Origin: Mesorhizobium sp. ORS 3359
Lineage (GTDB): Bacteria; Pseudomonadota; Alphaproteobacteria; Rhizobiales; Rhizobiaceae
Reading direction: 5' to 3'
Assembly: GCA_000824845.1 (NCBI GenBank)
Contig: CCNC01000141.1
Location: 1-64,000 of the forward strand
DNA length: 64,000 nt
The stretch's first letter is position 1. Every line of letters begins with the position of its first letter. Below the pieces are notes generated by a model. It was not told where the DNA came from and ran no database searches. It saw only the letters and a program-made list of their open reading frames with translations. The position numbers were made by a program, and so were the translations under genes. Below are positions 52,874 to 63,092 of the stretch, one piece after another.

Positions 52874-54529
52874 CTAGGCCTTGTCCAGCCAGACCTTGTC
52901 CAGCTGCAGCTCGAATGTCTGGTGCATGCCGAGGTTCTTCACATAGGTGGCATGGTGACGGTAGAGCGAGCGCCAGAACGCCTGAACCAGAATGCCGGAG
53001 TCCTGCAGGATGAACTCCACCTCCTTCATCAGTTCCTTGCGCTTGGCCGGGTCGGCGACGGCCATCGCCTCGTTGAGCTTCTTGTCGAACTCTGGATTGG
53101 AATAGCCGGACTCGTTCCACGCCTCGCCGCTGCGATAGGCGATCGCCAACACCTGCACGCCCAGCGGCCGCATGCCCCAGTCGGTGGTCGACCAAGGATA
53201 TTTCGTCCAGTCGTTCCAGAACGAAGATCCCGGGATGATGGTGCGCTTGACCTTGAAGCCGGCGTCGCGCATCTGCGCGGCAACGACGTCGGCCGGGTCC
53301 TTCACATAATCCGCATCGTAGGAGATCAGCTCGAACTCATGGTCCGTCTGGCCGGCCTCGGCCATCAGGGCCTTGGCCTTGGCCAGGTCGCGCGGAACCT
53401 TGGGCAGCTCGTAATATTCCGGATGGATTGGGCAGACATGGTGGTTTTCGGCGACCTGGCCCAAGCCGCTATAACCGAGCTTCAGCACGGTTTCATTGTC
53501 GACCGCCAGTTGGATGGCGTTGCGGACACGCTTGTCGTCGTAGGGCTTGTTGGTCACGTTGGTGCGCAGCACGATGGTGCCAGCGGTAACCACCTGCTCC
53601 TTGACCAGGCCCATGCTGTCATAGAGGTCGACCGTACCGCCGACCGTCTGGTAGTTGCAGTCGATCTCGCCGGCCTCGAAGGCGCTGCCGATGGCGGGGT
53701 TGGAGGCGTCCGATCCGTAGTCGACCCAGTCGACACCGTCGAGATAGGGCTCGCCGCCGAACCAGGTGAAGTCCTTGCGCCGCCGCACCGAAGCCGACTC
53801 GCCGACCTTGTAGGAGATCAGCTCATAGGGGCCGGTGCCTGGCGTCTTCAGCATGTCGGCGCCGTTCTTGTCGAAGTCGCGATGGACGATGACGGCCGGA
53901 TAGTCGGAAAAGCCGGGGATGATGGTGACGTCCGACTGGCGGCATTTCAGCTTCACCGTATGGTCGTCGACCTTGGTGATTGCGCCGGCGGCGGCCTTCT
54001 TGGTGGCGGGATCGATCAGCGAGCTCATGCGGCCGGCCATCGAATTGCCTTCGGCCGTCTTATCGCACCAGCGTTCGATGTTGTAGACGATGTCGTCGGC
54101 GTTGAAGTCGTCGCCGTTCGACCATTTCACGCCCTTGCGCAGATGCAGCGTGTATTCGGTGGCGTCGTCGCTCACCTCCCAGCTCTCGACCAGATGGCCC
54201 TCGAAGGTGAAGTCGGTGGTGTAGCGGATCATGTAGTCGTTGCACTGGCGCATGACATTGGCGATTTCCGACCAGTCCCAAGCGCGCGGATCCTTCATGT
54301 CCTTGATGATCATCTGCATCTTCAGGATGCCGCCCTTCTTGCCGGGCAAGGGAGCGGCGGCCTTGGCCGGCTCAATCCCTGCCATCGAATAGGCGAGCGC
54401 CGTGGAAGCGCCCATTACGCTTGCCATGGCCAGGAATTCGCGGCGGTCCATCCCGCCCTTTTTGACTTCGGCTGCATAGCTTTCGATGACCGCCGGGACG
54501 CGGTCACCGTTGCTCTTGAACATTGTCAT
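52874..54529 (-). CDS. ABC transporter solute-binding protein, family 5
   Basis: Encodes 551 residues from the ATG at 54529, which has GGAG 8 bases ahead; the longer frame upstream is non-coding. A Tat-like signal ([20 protein letters not shown]) is at about 27-50. The mature chain follows the SBP_bac_5 pattern ([20 protein letters not shown], then [20 protein letters not shown], later [18 protein letters not shown]). Family members bind peptides, opines or other amines. Permease and ATPase genes are not in the window. First gene of the operon with the FAD oxidoreductase and SMP-30. Confidence 0.88.
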   Translation of the reverse strand: MTMFKSNGDRVPAVIESYAAEVKKGGMDRREFLAMASVMGASTALAYSMAGIEPAKAAAPLPGKKGGILKMQMIIKDMKDPRAWDWSEIANVMRQCNDYMIRYTTDFTFEGHLVESWEVSDDATEYTLHLRKGVKWSNGDDFNADDIVYNIERWCDKTAEGNSMAGRMSSLIDPATKKAAAGAITKVDDHTVKLKCRQSDVTIIPGFSDYPAVIVHRDFDKNGADMLKTPGTGPYELISYKVGESASVRRRKDFTWFGGEPYLDGVDWVDYGSDASNPAIGSAFEAGEIDCNYQTVGGTVDLYDSMGLVKEQVVTAGTIVLRTNVTNKPYDDKRVRNAIQLAVDNETVLKLGYSGLGQVAENHHVCPIHPEYYELPKVPRDLAKAKALMAEAGQTDHEFELISYDADYVKDPADVVAAQMRDAGFKVKRTIIPGSSFWNDWTKYPWSTTDWGMRPLGVQVLAIAYRSGEAWNESGYSNPEFDKKLNEAMAVADPAKRKELMKEVEFILQDSGILVQAFWRSLYRHHATYVKNLGMHQTFELQLDKVWLDKA

Positions 54530-54762
54530 CGTTGTTCTCCGGTTCAGGGCTTTTTGCCCGTTGCATTCCCCTTGCGGCACGCATGTTAGGGGCGATGCAA
54601 AAATCCCGGAAGGGCTCGGCCCTTCACAAACCGCAGAAAACCGGCCGTTAAGGCCTAAAAAAACAACGCCATTGGCGCGCCAATTTTTTGAGGCTGAAAC
54701 CGGTGCTGGAGCAATTCCATGAAAAGTGTGTAACGGTTTTCCGTCCGGAATTGCGTCAAACT

Positions 54763-55656
54763 CTAAGGTCGCGCGGCGTCCTCCCTGGCCCTGGACAGGA
54801 TCCATTCCCTGACCGTGCGGGCGATGTTTCCCTTCGAAAGTTGGCTCTCGGTCAGATAGTAATTCCAGGGGCTTGGCGGCCGCACCGGAAACGGCTCGAC
54901 AAGGAGCCCGCGGCGCATATAGGCATGTGCGAGCGAGCGTTGCGTGGCGACCAGGCCGGCGCCCATGGCAGCCAGTTCGAGCGCGATGTTCGAGGCATTG
55001 GTCGAGAGGCCCTTATCGTGATCCTCCATGTCGACGCCAAGCGCCTCGGTCACCACCTGCCAATATTCCTGGCGGCCATGCACGAAGATCCAGTCCACCT
55101 TGAGCATGTCCTGCGGCGTCTTCAGCGCATGCTCGCCCTGGAGCATGCTCGGGGCACAGAGCAGGACCAGCTCGTCGTTCCAGAGCGGGATCGCCGAAGG
55201 CGGCCGGTCGTCGAAGCGCCGCGTCGAGATGGTGATGTCGGCGATCTGTTCGCTCAAGTCTTCCCAGATCGTGCCGTGCAGCACGATCTCGATCTCGGGA
55301 TGCTTCTTGCGGAACGCCGCCATGCAGCCCGCCAGCCAGTTTTCCGCAAGGCTCATCGGACAGGAGACGACCACGGTTTTGTTTCGCGATGAAGCGACGA
55401 TCGCTTCGGTCGCCTGGTCGATCTGGTCGAGCGCCTGGCGCAAGGTCGGCAGGAACGCCTCCCCCATCTCGGTCAGCTTCAGGCTGCGCGGGTAGCGGAT
55501 GAACAGCTGCCGGCCGATATAGTGTTCGAGCGCGCGCACATGCGTGCTGACCGCGGCTTGCGTATAACCCAGTTCCTTGGCAGCCGTGGTGAAGCTCAAA
55601 TGGCGGGCGGAACTCTCGAACGAGCGGATATAGTTCAGGGGGGGTGGCGGCTTCAT
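54763..55656 (-). CDS. LysR-type transcriptional regulator (GcvA-like)
   Basis: Encodes about 297 residues from the ATG at 55656 ([20 protein letters not shown]), which has GGAG 6 bases upstream; an ATG 9 codons earlier is possible. Winged helix at 17-40 ([20 protein letters not shown]) followed by a LysR substrate domain (about 90-295). It is divergent from the MmgE/PrpD-sox operon (171-base gap) and upstream of the binding-protein operon, so it may control both, responding to the substrate or an intermediate. Confidence 0.9.
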   Translation of the reverse strand: MKPPPPLNYIRSFESSARHLSFTTAAKELGYTQAAVSTHVRALEHYIGRQLFIRYPRSLKLTEMGEAFLPTLRQALDQIDQATEAIVASSRNKTVVVSCPMSLAENWLAGCMAAFRKKHPEIEIVLHGTIWEDLSEQIADITISTRRFDDRPPSAIPLWNDELVLLCAPSMLQGEHALKTPQDMLKVDWIFVHGRQEYWQVVTEALGVDMEDHDKGLSTNASNIALELAAMGAGLVATQRSLAHAYMRRGLLVEPFPVRPPSPWNYYLTESQLSKGNIARTVREWILSRAREDAARP

Positions 55657-55826
55657 CCCGGTCTCCAGCTGCGTAGTGTCCATAGCTATCGCATGGGCGA
55701 CCGGCCGTTCAATCGCGGACAAGCGACATGGCATCAATATTTTTGGCCAAAGCCGCCAAACTAATCGCGTGCCTGCGCGATGAACCCAATTTAATGATGT
55801 TGTGAGAAGACAGGGGAGATAAGCGC

Positions 55827-57224
55827 GTGGCTGTGCCGTCATACCGGCGTGAGGGGCCTGTCGTCAGTTCCGATACGTTCACCCGCCTTGCCGATTTCGT
55901 GCTGCGGCGCCCCGCTTCCGTCTTCCCTCAGCCGGTGCTGGAACAGGCGCGCTACCTGTTGCTCGACACGCTCGGCATCGCCGTCGCGGCCGGACCGATG
56001 GAAGCAGGCCGGATCGCCCGCGACGCCGCCGTGCTGCTCTACGGCTCGAGCGATCCGCAATATTCGGCCCGCATGCTGTTCGACGGGCGCCGCGCCAGCA
56101 TTGCCGGCGCGGCCTACGCCGTCGCCACGCAGACCGATAACCTCGACGGCCATGACGGCTATAGCCCCACCAAGGGCCATATCGGCGTCGCGGTCGTGCC
56201 GGCGCTTGCAGCGCTCGCGGAAGCAAGGCCCGACCTTACTGGGCCGGAGGCGCTGGCGTCTCTGGTCATCGGCTACGAGGTCGCCGGCCGGGCCGGCATC
56301 GCCCTGCATGCCACGGTCAGCGACTATCATACGTCAGGGGCGTGGAATGCCTTGGGCGTGGCAGCGGTGGCGGCACGCCTGCGGCGGCTCGACGAAACGC
56401 AATTGCGCGAGGCGCTGGGCATTGCCGAGTATCACGGCCCGCGCAGCCAGATGATGCGCGAGATCGCCACGCCGACCATGCTGCATGACGGCTCCGGCCC
56501 CGGCGCCCTTATCGGCCTTTCGGCGGCGGTGCTGGCCGAACGCGGCTTCACCGGAGCGCCGGCGATCACCGTCGAGGCGCCGGATGTCGCGACGCATTGG
56601 CAGGATCTCGGCGTTTTCTGGCAGTCATTGCATCAGTATGTGAAGCCTTATCCGATCTGCCGCTGGGCGCATGCGGCGATCGACGCGGTGCGCGGGCTCT
56701 GCCTGGCGCACAATCTCGACGCCTCCGACATCGCTCATGTTCAGGTCAACAGCTTCCATTATGCCGCGACCCTGTTCGACGGCATGCCGGACACAACCTC
56801 GAAGGCGCAGTACAGCCTGCGCTTCGCCGTCGCGACCTTCATCATCCACCGGCGTATCGGGCTCGAGCATATTTCCGGCGCCGGGCTCGCCGATCCGGCG
56901 GTCGCCGACATGCTGACGCGCATCACCGTGACCGAGACAGAGCGCCACAGCGCCCGCTTCCCGGCCGGCCGCTGGGCCGATGTCGTCATCACGACCAATG
57001 ACGGACGCGTGCTGATGTCGGGCGACGTGCACGCGCGCGGCGGCCCCGAAGCGCCGATGTCGAAGCAGGACGTCGAGGCCAAATACATGGAATTCGCCGC
57101 GCCCGTGCTCGGATCCGGCCGCGCCGCGGCGATCCGCGACGCGGTGCTTTCGCTCGACGACCGCGACAGCCGCTTCTCCGATCTCTCGGCGCTGCTCTAC
57201 GATCCTCCCAAGATTTCGAGCTGA
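55827..57224 (+). CDS. MmgE/PrpD-family protein
   Basis: Encodes 465 residues, GTG start with GGGGAG 8 bases upstream. Family signatures: LLLDTLGIAVAAGPMEAGR, NLDGHDGYSPTKGHIGVAVV, YEVAGRAGIALHATVSDYH, and YPICRWAHAAIDAVRGL. The family includes 2-methylcitrate dehydratase and also iminodisuccinate epimerase and cis-aconitate decarboxylase. Being the first gene of a cluster for N-substituted amino acid oxidation, an epimerase or lyase acting on such a compound is a reasonable guess; a methylcitrate role is unlikely as prp genes are absent. soxB follows after 7 bases. Confidence 0.85.
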   Translation: MAVPSYRREGPVVSSDTFTRLADFVLRRPASVFPQPVLEQARYLLLDTLGIAVAAGPMEAGRIARDAAVLLYGSSDPQYSARMLFDGRRASIAGAAYAVATQTDNLDGHDGYSPTKGHIGVAVVPALAALAEARPDLTGPEALASLVIGYEVAGRAGIALHATVSDYHTSGAWNALGVAAVAARLRRLDETQLREALGIAEYHGPRSQMMREIATPTMLHDGSGPGALIGLSAAVLAERGFTGAPAITVEAPDVATHWQDLGVFWQSLHQYVKPYPICRWAHAAIDAVRGLCLAHNLDASDIAHVQVNSFHYAATLFDGMPDTTSKAQYSLRFAVATFIIHRRIGLEHISGAGLADPAVADMLTRITVTETERHSARFPAGRWADVVITTNDGRVLMSGDVHARGGPEAPMSKQDVEAKYMEFAAPVLGSGRAAAIRDAVLSLDDRDSRFSDLSALLYDPPKISS

Positions 57225-57231
57225 GCGCGCA

Positions 57232-58473
57232 ATGCCCCTCAGGCTCCTGAAATACGGTCTCAGCAGGGACTATCGGGTCAGCGGCGATATCCAGGCAACG
57301 CCGGAACTGAAGCCGGCCTACGACGTCGTCATCATCGGCGGCGGCGGACATGGACTGTCCTGCGCGCACCATCTCGCAAAGTACCACGGCATAAAGAGCG
57401 TCGCGGTGCTGGAGAAAGGCTACCTCGCCGGCGGCAACACGGCGCGCAACACCACCACCATCCGCTCCAATTACATCACCCCGGAAGGCATCGCCTTCTA
57501 CAAGGAGGGCGTCGAGCTCTTCGAGCGGCTGTCGCAGGAACTCGACTTCAACGTCATGTTCTCGCAGCGCGGCCAGCTCACGCTGGCGCATACAGAGGCG
57601 ACGATGCGCAGCTTCCATATGCGCGCCGAAATGGGCAAGCACATGGGCACGCGCACCGAGGTCGTCGACCAGAAGGGCGTCGAGGAGCTCTGCCCGCTTC
57701 TGAACATGGACTATGGCGGCCCGCTCGAAATCCTCGGCGGGCTCTGGCATGCCGATGGCGGAACGGCGCGCCACGACGCCGTCGCCTGGGGCTATGCCGC
57801 CCAGGCATCGCGACGTGGCGTCGAGATCCACCAGCGCACCGAGGTGCAGGGCTTCGAGGTCACCGGCGACCGCGTCCTGGCCGTCCGGACGAACAGGGGC
57901 CGCGTCGCCTGCGGCCAGGTGATGATCGCCACCGGCGGCATGAACTACGACGTGGCGCTGATGGCCGGCGTCGAGCTTCCGATCCGCTGCTATCCGCTGC
58001 AGGCCATGGTCACCCAGCCCCTGAAACCCTGGCTGGACACGCTGGTCTCATCGGTCTCGCTGCACACCTATCTCGTGCAGTCCTCGCGCGGCGAGGTCGT
58101 CATCGGCGGCGGCTCCGATCCCTACCAGCTCTATTCGACCCGCTCGACGCTCGACATGAAGGAGCATCTGGCCGAAGGCGCCGTCCACCTCTTCCCCTTC
58201 CTGCAAGGCGTGCGGCTGCTGAGGCAATGGGCCGGCATCACCGACATGACGCCGGACTACAGTCCGATCATGGGCGCGAGCCCACTCGCCAATCTGTGGC
58301 TCGACTGCGGCTGGGGCACCTGGGGCTTCAAGGCGACCCCTGTCGCCGGCAAGCGCATGGCGCAGACGATCGCCGAAGGCCGCGTGCCCGACATCCTGAA
58401 GCCATTTGCATTGGAGCGGTTCGACACCTTCCGGCTGCTCAATGAAATGGGCGCGACCGCCGCGAGCCATTAG
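57232..58473 (+). CDS. soxB: Sarcosine oxidase beta subunit
   Basis: Encodes 413 residues. FAD-binding motif IIGGGGHGLSCAHHLAKYHG (34-53) followed by LEKGYLAGGNTARNTTTIRS, standard in SoxB. His173 (in LWHADGG) is in the position where FMN is covalently bound in heterotetrameric sarcosine oxidase. The C-terminus has GWGTWGFKATPVAGK. The beta subunit oxidises sarcosine or an analogue. The order soxB-D-A-G is complete and tightly packed. Confidence 0.93.
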   Translation: MPLRLLKYGLSRDYRVSGDIQATPELKPAYDVVIIGGGGHGLSCAHHLAKYHGIKSVAVLEKGYLAGGNTARNTTTIRSNYITPEGIAFYKEGVELFERLSQELDFNVMFSQRGQLTLAHTEATMRSFHMRAEMGKHMGTRTEVVDQKGVEELCPLLNMDYGGPLEILGGLWHADGGTARHDAVAWGYAAQASRRGVEIHQRTEVQGFEVTGDRVLAVRTNRGRVACGQVMIATGGMNYDVALMAGVELPIRCYPLQAMVTQPLKPWLDTLVSSVSLHTYLVQSSRGEVVIGGGSDPYQLYSTRSTLDMKEHLAEGAVHLFPFLQGVRLLRQWAGITDMTPDYSPIMGASPLANLWLDCGWGTWGFKATPVAGKRMAQTIAEGRVPDILKPFALERFDTFRLLNEMGATAASH

Positions 58474-58475
58474 CG

Positions 58476-58742
58476 ATGAAACTGCTCACCTGCCCCATGA
58501 ACGGCCCGCGCAACATCGACGAGTTCCAATCCTTCGGGCCGGTGCGCGCGCGACCTGATCCGAACGCAACCGCCGACAGAGACTGGTCGCGGCATTTGTT
58601 CCGCGCCGAAAACCGCAAGGGCATTGTGGTCGAGTGGTGGCGGCACGTGCCGAGCAACTATTTCTTCCTGGCCGAGCGCAATCTCGTCAGCAACGAGATC
58701 ATCCGCACCTTCGACGCATCCGAACTGCGGGACCGCGCATGA
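58476..58742 (+). CDS. soxD: Sarcosine oxidase delta subunit, zinc site incomplete
   Basis: Encodes 88 residues. In the studied enzyme, zinc is held by Cys6, Cys9, His59 and Cys63. Here Cys6 (TCPMNG) and the His (EWWRHVPSN, His57) remain, but the second Cys is Asn9 and the last is Asn61, so zinc binding is probably lost. The rest matches SoxD (EFQSFGPVRARPDP, then FFLAERNLVSNEII). It starts 2 bases after soxB, and its stop overlaps the soxA start (ATGA). Confidence 0.85.
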   Translation: MKLLTCPMNGPRNIDEFQSFGPVRARPDPNATADRDWSRHLFRAENRKGIVVEWWRHVPSNYFFLAERNLVSNEIIRTFDASELRDRA

Positions 58743-61597
58743 ACCGGCTGCCCGCCCCTTTCGGAAGCCGTATCGATCGGAGCCGCCCGATCCGCTTCAG
58801 CTTCGAGGGCAAGCCGTTCGAAGGTTATGGAGGTGACAGCATCGCCAGCGCTCTCGCCGCGTCCGGCCAGTGGGTGCTCTCGCGCTCGTTCAAATACCAC
58901 CGTCCGCGCGGCATCCTGTCGATGACCGGGGCCGACGCCAACGCGCTGGTGCAGCTCCCGTCCGAACCGAACGCCGCCGCCGAGCGCACGCCGATCAGCG
59001 AAGGGCTGCGGGTCAGCGCCCAGAACGTCAACGGCTCGCTCGAGCGCGACCGCGACGCCATCATGGACAGGTTCGGTCGCTTCCTGCCGGTCGGCTTCTA
59101 CTACCGCACCTTCATGGGCCCGCGCCGCGACAGCTGGTTGAAATTCTGGGAGCCGATCATCCGCCGCAAGGCGGGCCTCGGCGTCGTCGACACCAAGGCG
59201 CCGCACCGGCATTTCGACAAGACGCACCTGCATTGCGACGTGCTGGTCGTTGGCGCCGGCCCGGCCGGATTGAGCGCTGCGATTGCCGCCGCGGATGCCG
59301 GCGCCGATGTCGTGCTGTGCGACGAGAATCCTGAGGTCGGCGGCGTGCTGAGCTATGACCGCTACGATCCGGCCGTCCTCCCCGGCCTGTCGTCACGGCT
59401 CGAGGCTTTGCCCAATCTCAGGCTGCTGACCGGCACCGTCTGCAATGGCTGGTACGAGGACAACTGGCTGGCGCTGATCCAGGGCAACCGGCTTCACCGC
59501 ACCCGCGCCCGCGAGGTGATCCTGGCGACCGGCGCTATCGAGCAGCCGGCCGTCTTCCGCAACAACGACCTGCCGGGGATCATGCTCGGCGGCGCCGCGC
59601 AGCGCCTGATCCGCCACTATGGCGTGCGGCCTGGCGACAGTGCCGTGGTGCTGGCCGCCCATGACGACGGCTACCGGACGGCGCTCGATCTGCTGGACGC
59701 CAGCGTATCGGTCGTCGAGCTAGTCGATCCGAGATCTGCCGGCGTTACCAGTCCGCTGGAAGCCGAGCTCCGCGGCAAGGGCGTCGCCATCCGCAAAGGC
59801 GCGACTATTGAGGCGGCGGAAGGCACGGCCGGAAATCGTCACCTCGCCCGCGTCCGTGTCGGCGGAAGCTGGATCGCCTGCGACCTGCTGACGGTTTCGA
59901 TCGGCAGCGCCCCGGCATGGCAATTGCCATGTCAGGCCGGCGGCAAGGTCGGCTACGACGCCGCCACGCAGATGATGACGATCACGCTGCCGGAAGGTCC
60001 GGTCCATCTCGCCGGCGCCGTTGCCGGCACCGATGAGATCGAGGATGCCATCGCCAGCGGCCGGCGCGCGGCGTCGGCCGCGCTCTCGAGACTCGGCCAT
60101 GCGGTTGCCGATGAGCCTCCGGCGGCCAGCCCAAAAGTCGCCCGGCCACGCTATGTGCAGCCGATCGTCGCCGATCCCAAGGGCCGCGACTTCGTCGATT
60201 TCGACGAGGATCTGCAGGTCAAGGATCTGCAGAACGCGACCAAGGAGGGCTATCGCGAGATCGAGCTGGTCAAGCGCTTCACCACCGTCGGCATGGGCCC
60301 GAGCCAGGGACGTCACTCGGCCTTGGCGACCGCCCGAATCGTCGCCGAGGCAACCGGCCGGACGGTCGGCGAGATCGGCATCACCACGGCTCGTCCTCCG
60401 GTGGGGCCGGAAACGCTCGGCGTGCTAGCAGGCCATCACGAGGCGCTGGAGCGCCGCACGGCGCTGCATGCAAGGCACGTCGCACTCAACGCCGCGATGA
60501 AACCGGTCGGCGCATGGTGGCGGCCCTACTACTACGGCAACGCAAGCAGCGCCGAGGCAGCCGTCCGCGAGGAAATCCTGGCCGTGCGCGAAGGCGTCGG
60601 CCTGCTCGATGTCTCGACGCTCGGCAAGCTGGAGATCCGCGGGCCGGACGCCGGCGAGTTCCTCGACCGCCTCTATACGATGGCGCACGCCAACCAGCCT
60701 GTCGGCCGCGTCCGCTATTGCCTGATGCTCAACGAGATGGGCTCGGTGATCGACGATGGCGTCGCCTACCGGATGGCCGAGGACCAGTTCTATGTGACCG
60801 CGACCACTGGCGCCGTCGCCCGCGTCTATGCCGACATGCTTTTCTGGAATGCCGAATGGCGGCTGAGGGTCGACGTGCTCAACCTCACCGGCGCCTTCTC
60901 GGGCCTCAACGTCACCGGACCCAAGGCGCGCCAGGTGCTTCAGGCGCTGGAGAGCGACATCGATTTCAGCCGCGACGCCTTCTCCTATCTCAGCGGCCGC
61001 GAAGGCATGGTCGCCGGCGTTCCGGTGCGGGTGATGCGCATCGGCTTCACCGGCGAGCTCAGCTACGAACTGCATTGCCCCTCAAGCCTGGCTCCCGAGC
61101 TTTGGAATGCCGTGATGGCCGCGGGACGGCCGCATGGCCTGCGCCCCTACGGACTGGAGGCGTCGCGCATATTGCGCCTGGAGAAAGGCCACATCCTGAT
61201 CGGCCAGGATACGGATGCGATCACCACGCCCGATGAGCTGGGCTTTGGCTGGGCCGTCTCGAAGAAGAAGCCGTTCTTCGTCGGCAAGCGCTCCATCGAG
61301 ATGCGCGCGAGGCTCGGGCAGACGCGCAAGCTGGTCGGGCTGCAATTCCCCGCCGGTGCGCGAAACATCCCCGGCGAAAGCTGCCTGGTACTGCGCAATA
61401 GCGCTCCCGCCGGCCAGATCACCTCGGTCGGATATTCGCCGTCGCTCGAGCGCCACATCGCGCTCGCCTATGTCCATGTCGAGGACCAGGCGGAAGGCAG
61501 CCTCGTGACGGTGAAGTGCCGCGATGGCGAGCTGGTGAGAGCGCCGGTCGTCGCCCACGCCTTCTTCGATCCGACCAACGCGCGGCAGGAGATATAG
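58739..61597 (+). CDS. soxA: Sarcosine oxidase alpha subunit
   Basis: Encodes 952 residues, typical for SoxA (about 950-1000). N-terminal ferredoxin-like domain (FSFEGKPFEGYGGDSIASAL), NAD/FAD-binding domain (VLVVGAGPAGLSAAIAAADA, near 170), then a C-terminal GcvT aminomethyltransferase (about 570-950) that transfers formaldehyde from the oxidised substrate to tetrahydrofolate. The start is set by the 4-base overlap with soxD. Together with SoxB, D and G it forms the heterotetrameric oxidase. Confidence 0.93.
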   Translation: MNRLPAPFGSRIDRSRPIRFSFEGKPFEGYGGDSIASALAASGQWVLSRSFKYHRPRGILSMTGADANALVQLPSEPNAAAERTPISEGLRVSAQNVNGSLERDRDAIMDRFGRFLPVGFYYRTFMGPRRDSWLKFWEPIIRRKAGLGVVDTKAPHRHFDKTHLHCDVLVVGAGPAGLSAAIAAADAGADVVLCDENPEVGGVLSYDRYDPAVLPGLSSRLEALPNLRLLTGTVCNGWYEDNWLALIQGNRLHRTRAREVILATGAIEQPAVFRNNDLPGIMLGGAAQRLIRHYGVRPGDSAVVLAAHDDGYRTALDLLDASVSVVELVDPRSAGVTSPLEAELRGKGVAIRKGATIEAAEGTAGNRHLARVRVGGSWIACDLLTVSIGSAPAWQLPCQAGGKVGYDAATQMMTITLPEGPVHLAGAVAGTDEIEDAIASGRRAASAALSRLGHAVADEPPAASPKVARPRYVQPIVADPKGRDFVDFDEDLQVKDLQNATKEGYREIELVKRFTTVGMGPSQGRHSALATARIVAEATGRTVGEIGITTARPPVGPETLGVLAGHHEALERRTALHARHVALNAAMKPVGAWWRPYYYGNASSAEAAVREEILAVREGVGLLDVSTLGKLEIRGPDAGEFLDRLYTMAHANQPVGRVRYCLMLNEMGSVIDDGVAYRMAEDQFYVTATTGAVARVYADMLFWNAEWRLRVDVLNLTGAFSGLNVTGPKARQVLQALESDIDFSRDAFSYLSGREGMVAGVPVRVMRIGFTGELSYELHCPSSLAPELWNAVMAAGRPHGLRPYGLEASRILRLEKGHILIGQDTDAITTPDELGFGWAVSKKKPFFVGKRSIEMRARLGQTRKLVGLQFPAGARNIPGESCLVLRNSAPAGQITSVGYSPSLERHIALAYVHVEDQAEGSLVTVKCRDGELVRAPVVAHAFFDPTNARQEI

Positions 61598-62167
61598 ATG
61601 GCCGCCAGCACCGCGACTCGCATTTATCCCTTCATGCCAGGCGGCGCGGCCCACGGCACGAAGCTGGTTTCCGGCGCGGTCGTGCTGAGCGATCTCACGG
61701 ACAAACCGCGATTCGGGCTGAAAGGTGGCGGCAGCGCCACCTGGCTCGCCGCGCAGGGCATTACCCTGCCGGCCGTCAACCGCATCGGCGAGCATCACGG
61801 CATTCGCGTCCTGCGTCTCGGCAACGAGGACATCCTGCTTCTCGCGAAGGATGCCGACGAAACGCTCGCCGAAGTCAAAACCGCCTGGCAGGCCGCGCCG
61901 GCGCCGAAAGGCTACTCCTCATGGCGCGAGGAAGGCTGGGCATGGATGCGGCTGTCCGGCCCTCGCCTCGCCGAAGCGATGAGCAGTCTTTGCGCGCTGG
62001 ACCTGAGATCGCAAAAATTCGGCGCCGATGATATCGCCCAGACCCGCGTCGGCCATGTCGAGGCCGTGACGTTCCGTTCGCCGTCAGGTTTCGACATACT
62101 CTTCGACATCACGGCTTCGGCCTTCTTCGCCCGCGCTGTCGCGGCGGTGGCCGGCCACACAGCATAG
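61598..62167 (+). CDS. soxG: Sarcosine oxidase gamma subunit
   Basis: Encodes 189 residues, directly after soxA with no gap. It matches SoxG, a divergent GcvT-like small subunit: LSDLTDKPRFGLKGGGSATW, WREEGWAWMRLSGPRLAEAM, and the closing FDILFDITASAFFARAVA. It completes the four-subunit oxidase and has no catalytic residues of its own. Confidence 0.85.
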   Translation: MAASTATRIYPFMPGGAAHGTKLVSGAVVLSDLTDKPRFGLKGGGSATWLAAQGITLPAVNRIGEHHGIRVLRLGNEDILLLAKDADETLAEVKTAWQAAPAPKGYSSWREEGWAWMRLSGPRLAEAMSSLCALDLRSQKFGADDIAQTRVGHVEAVTFRSPSGFDILFDITASAFFARAVAAVAGHTA

Positions 62168-62176
62168 AGGATAGTC

Positions 62177-63085
62177 ATGACCCGCCCGCAAGGAACCATC
62201 GCCCCCATCCTGACACCGTTCGAAGACGACGGCCGCATCGCGCGCGATCTCTGGATCTCCCACGCCAAATGGGTGCTCGGCCAGGGCGCGCATTTCCTCT
62301 CGCCCTTCGGCACGACCGGCGAAGCGCTGTCGGTTTCGCTGCGCGAACGAATGCAAGCGCTGGAATGGCTGGTCGAGGCCGGCATCGAGCCGGACCGGCT
62401 GATGCCCGGCACCGGTGTGACCGCGCTTCCCGAAACGGTCGAATTGTCGGCGCATGCCGTCAGTCTCGGCTGCGCGGCGGTCATGGTGCTGCCGTCCTTC
62501 TTCTACACCGGTGCCGGCGACAATGGCCAGGCGCGCTACTACAGCGAGCTGATCAAGAAGGTGGCAAAGCCTTCGATGCGCGTCATCCTCTATCACATCC
62601 CCCAGAATTCCGGCGTGCCGGTCAGCCCGGCGCTAACAGCCAGACTGAGCAAGGCCTTTCCGGACACGGTCGTCGCCTACAAGGACAGCGGCGGCGACTG
62701 GAACAACACCGCCGCCGTCATCGCCGCCGCGCCCGATATCTCGGTGTTCCCGAGCTCGGAGGCACAGCTCACCAAGGGTCTCGCCAACGGCGCGGCCGGC
62801 TGCATCTCGGCCACGGTCAATCTGAACGCCGCCGCCATCCGCCGCCTCTATGATGCGGCAAGGAAGGGCGAAGACGTCACGGAGGCGGATGCAGCCGTCA
62901 AGGCGTTCCGCAAGGTGATCCAGGATGCCGGGCTGATCCCGGCGATGAAGGCGGTGCTTGCGGTCAAGTCCGGCGACCGGCGCTGGCTGAACCTGCGCGC
63001 GCCGCATGAGAATGCGACGCTGGAAAACGGCAGGGCTTTGCTTGTCGAGCTGGGCAGCGCCGCCGACCATATCGGCGGCAATTGA
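62177..63085 (+). CDS. Dihydrodipicolinate-synthase-family lyase/aldolase
   Basis: Encodes 302 residues of the DapA/NAL family. GTTGE at 45-49, Tyr139 (LYHIP) and the Schiff-base Lys169 (VVAYKDSGGDW) are all present, so it is likely active. Family members include DapA, N-acetylneuraminate lyase, KDG aldolase and others that use pyruvate chemistry. Real dapA is usually elsewhere, and the sox context suggests it cleaves a keto acid formed from the substrate. It starts 9 bases after soxG with an AGAGGA box. Confidence 0.86.
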   Translation: MTRPQGTIAPILTPFEDDGRIARDLWISHAKWVLGQGAHFLSPFGTTGEALSVSLRERMQALEWLVEAGIEPDRLMPGTGVTALPETVELSAHAVSLGCAAVMVLPSFFYTGAGDNGQARYYSELIKKVAKPSMRVILYHIPQNSGVPVSPALTARLSKAFPDTVVAYKDSGGDWNNTAAVIAAAPDISVFPSSEAQLTKGLANGAAGCISATVNLNAAAIRRLYDAARKGEDVTEADAAVKAFRKVIQDAGLIPAMKAVLAVKSGDRRWLNLRAPHENATLENGRALLVELGSAADHIGGN

Positions 63086-63092
63086 GGTCGCG

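Noticed and set aside
52922-54589. 555-codon plus-strand frame opposite the solute-binding protein gene
   Set aside because: Shadow frame caused by high GC; the minus-strand gene has clear family motifs and a signal peptide.
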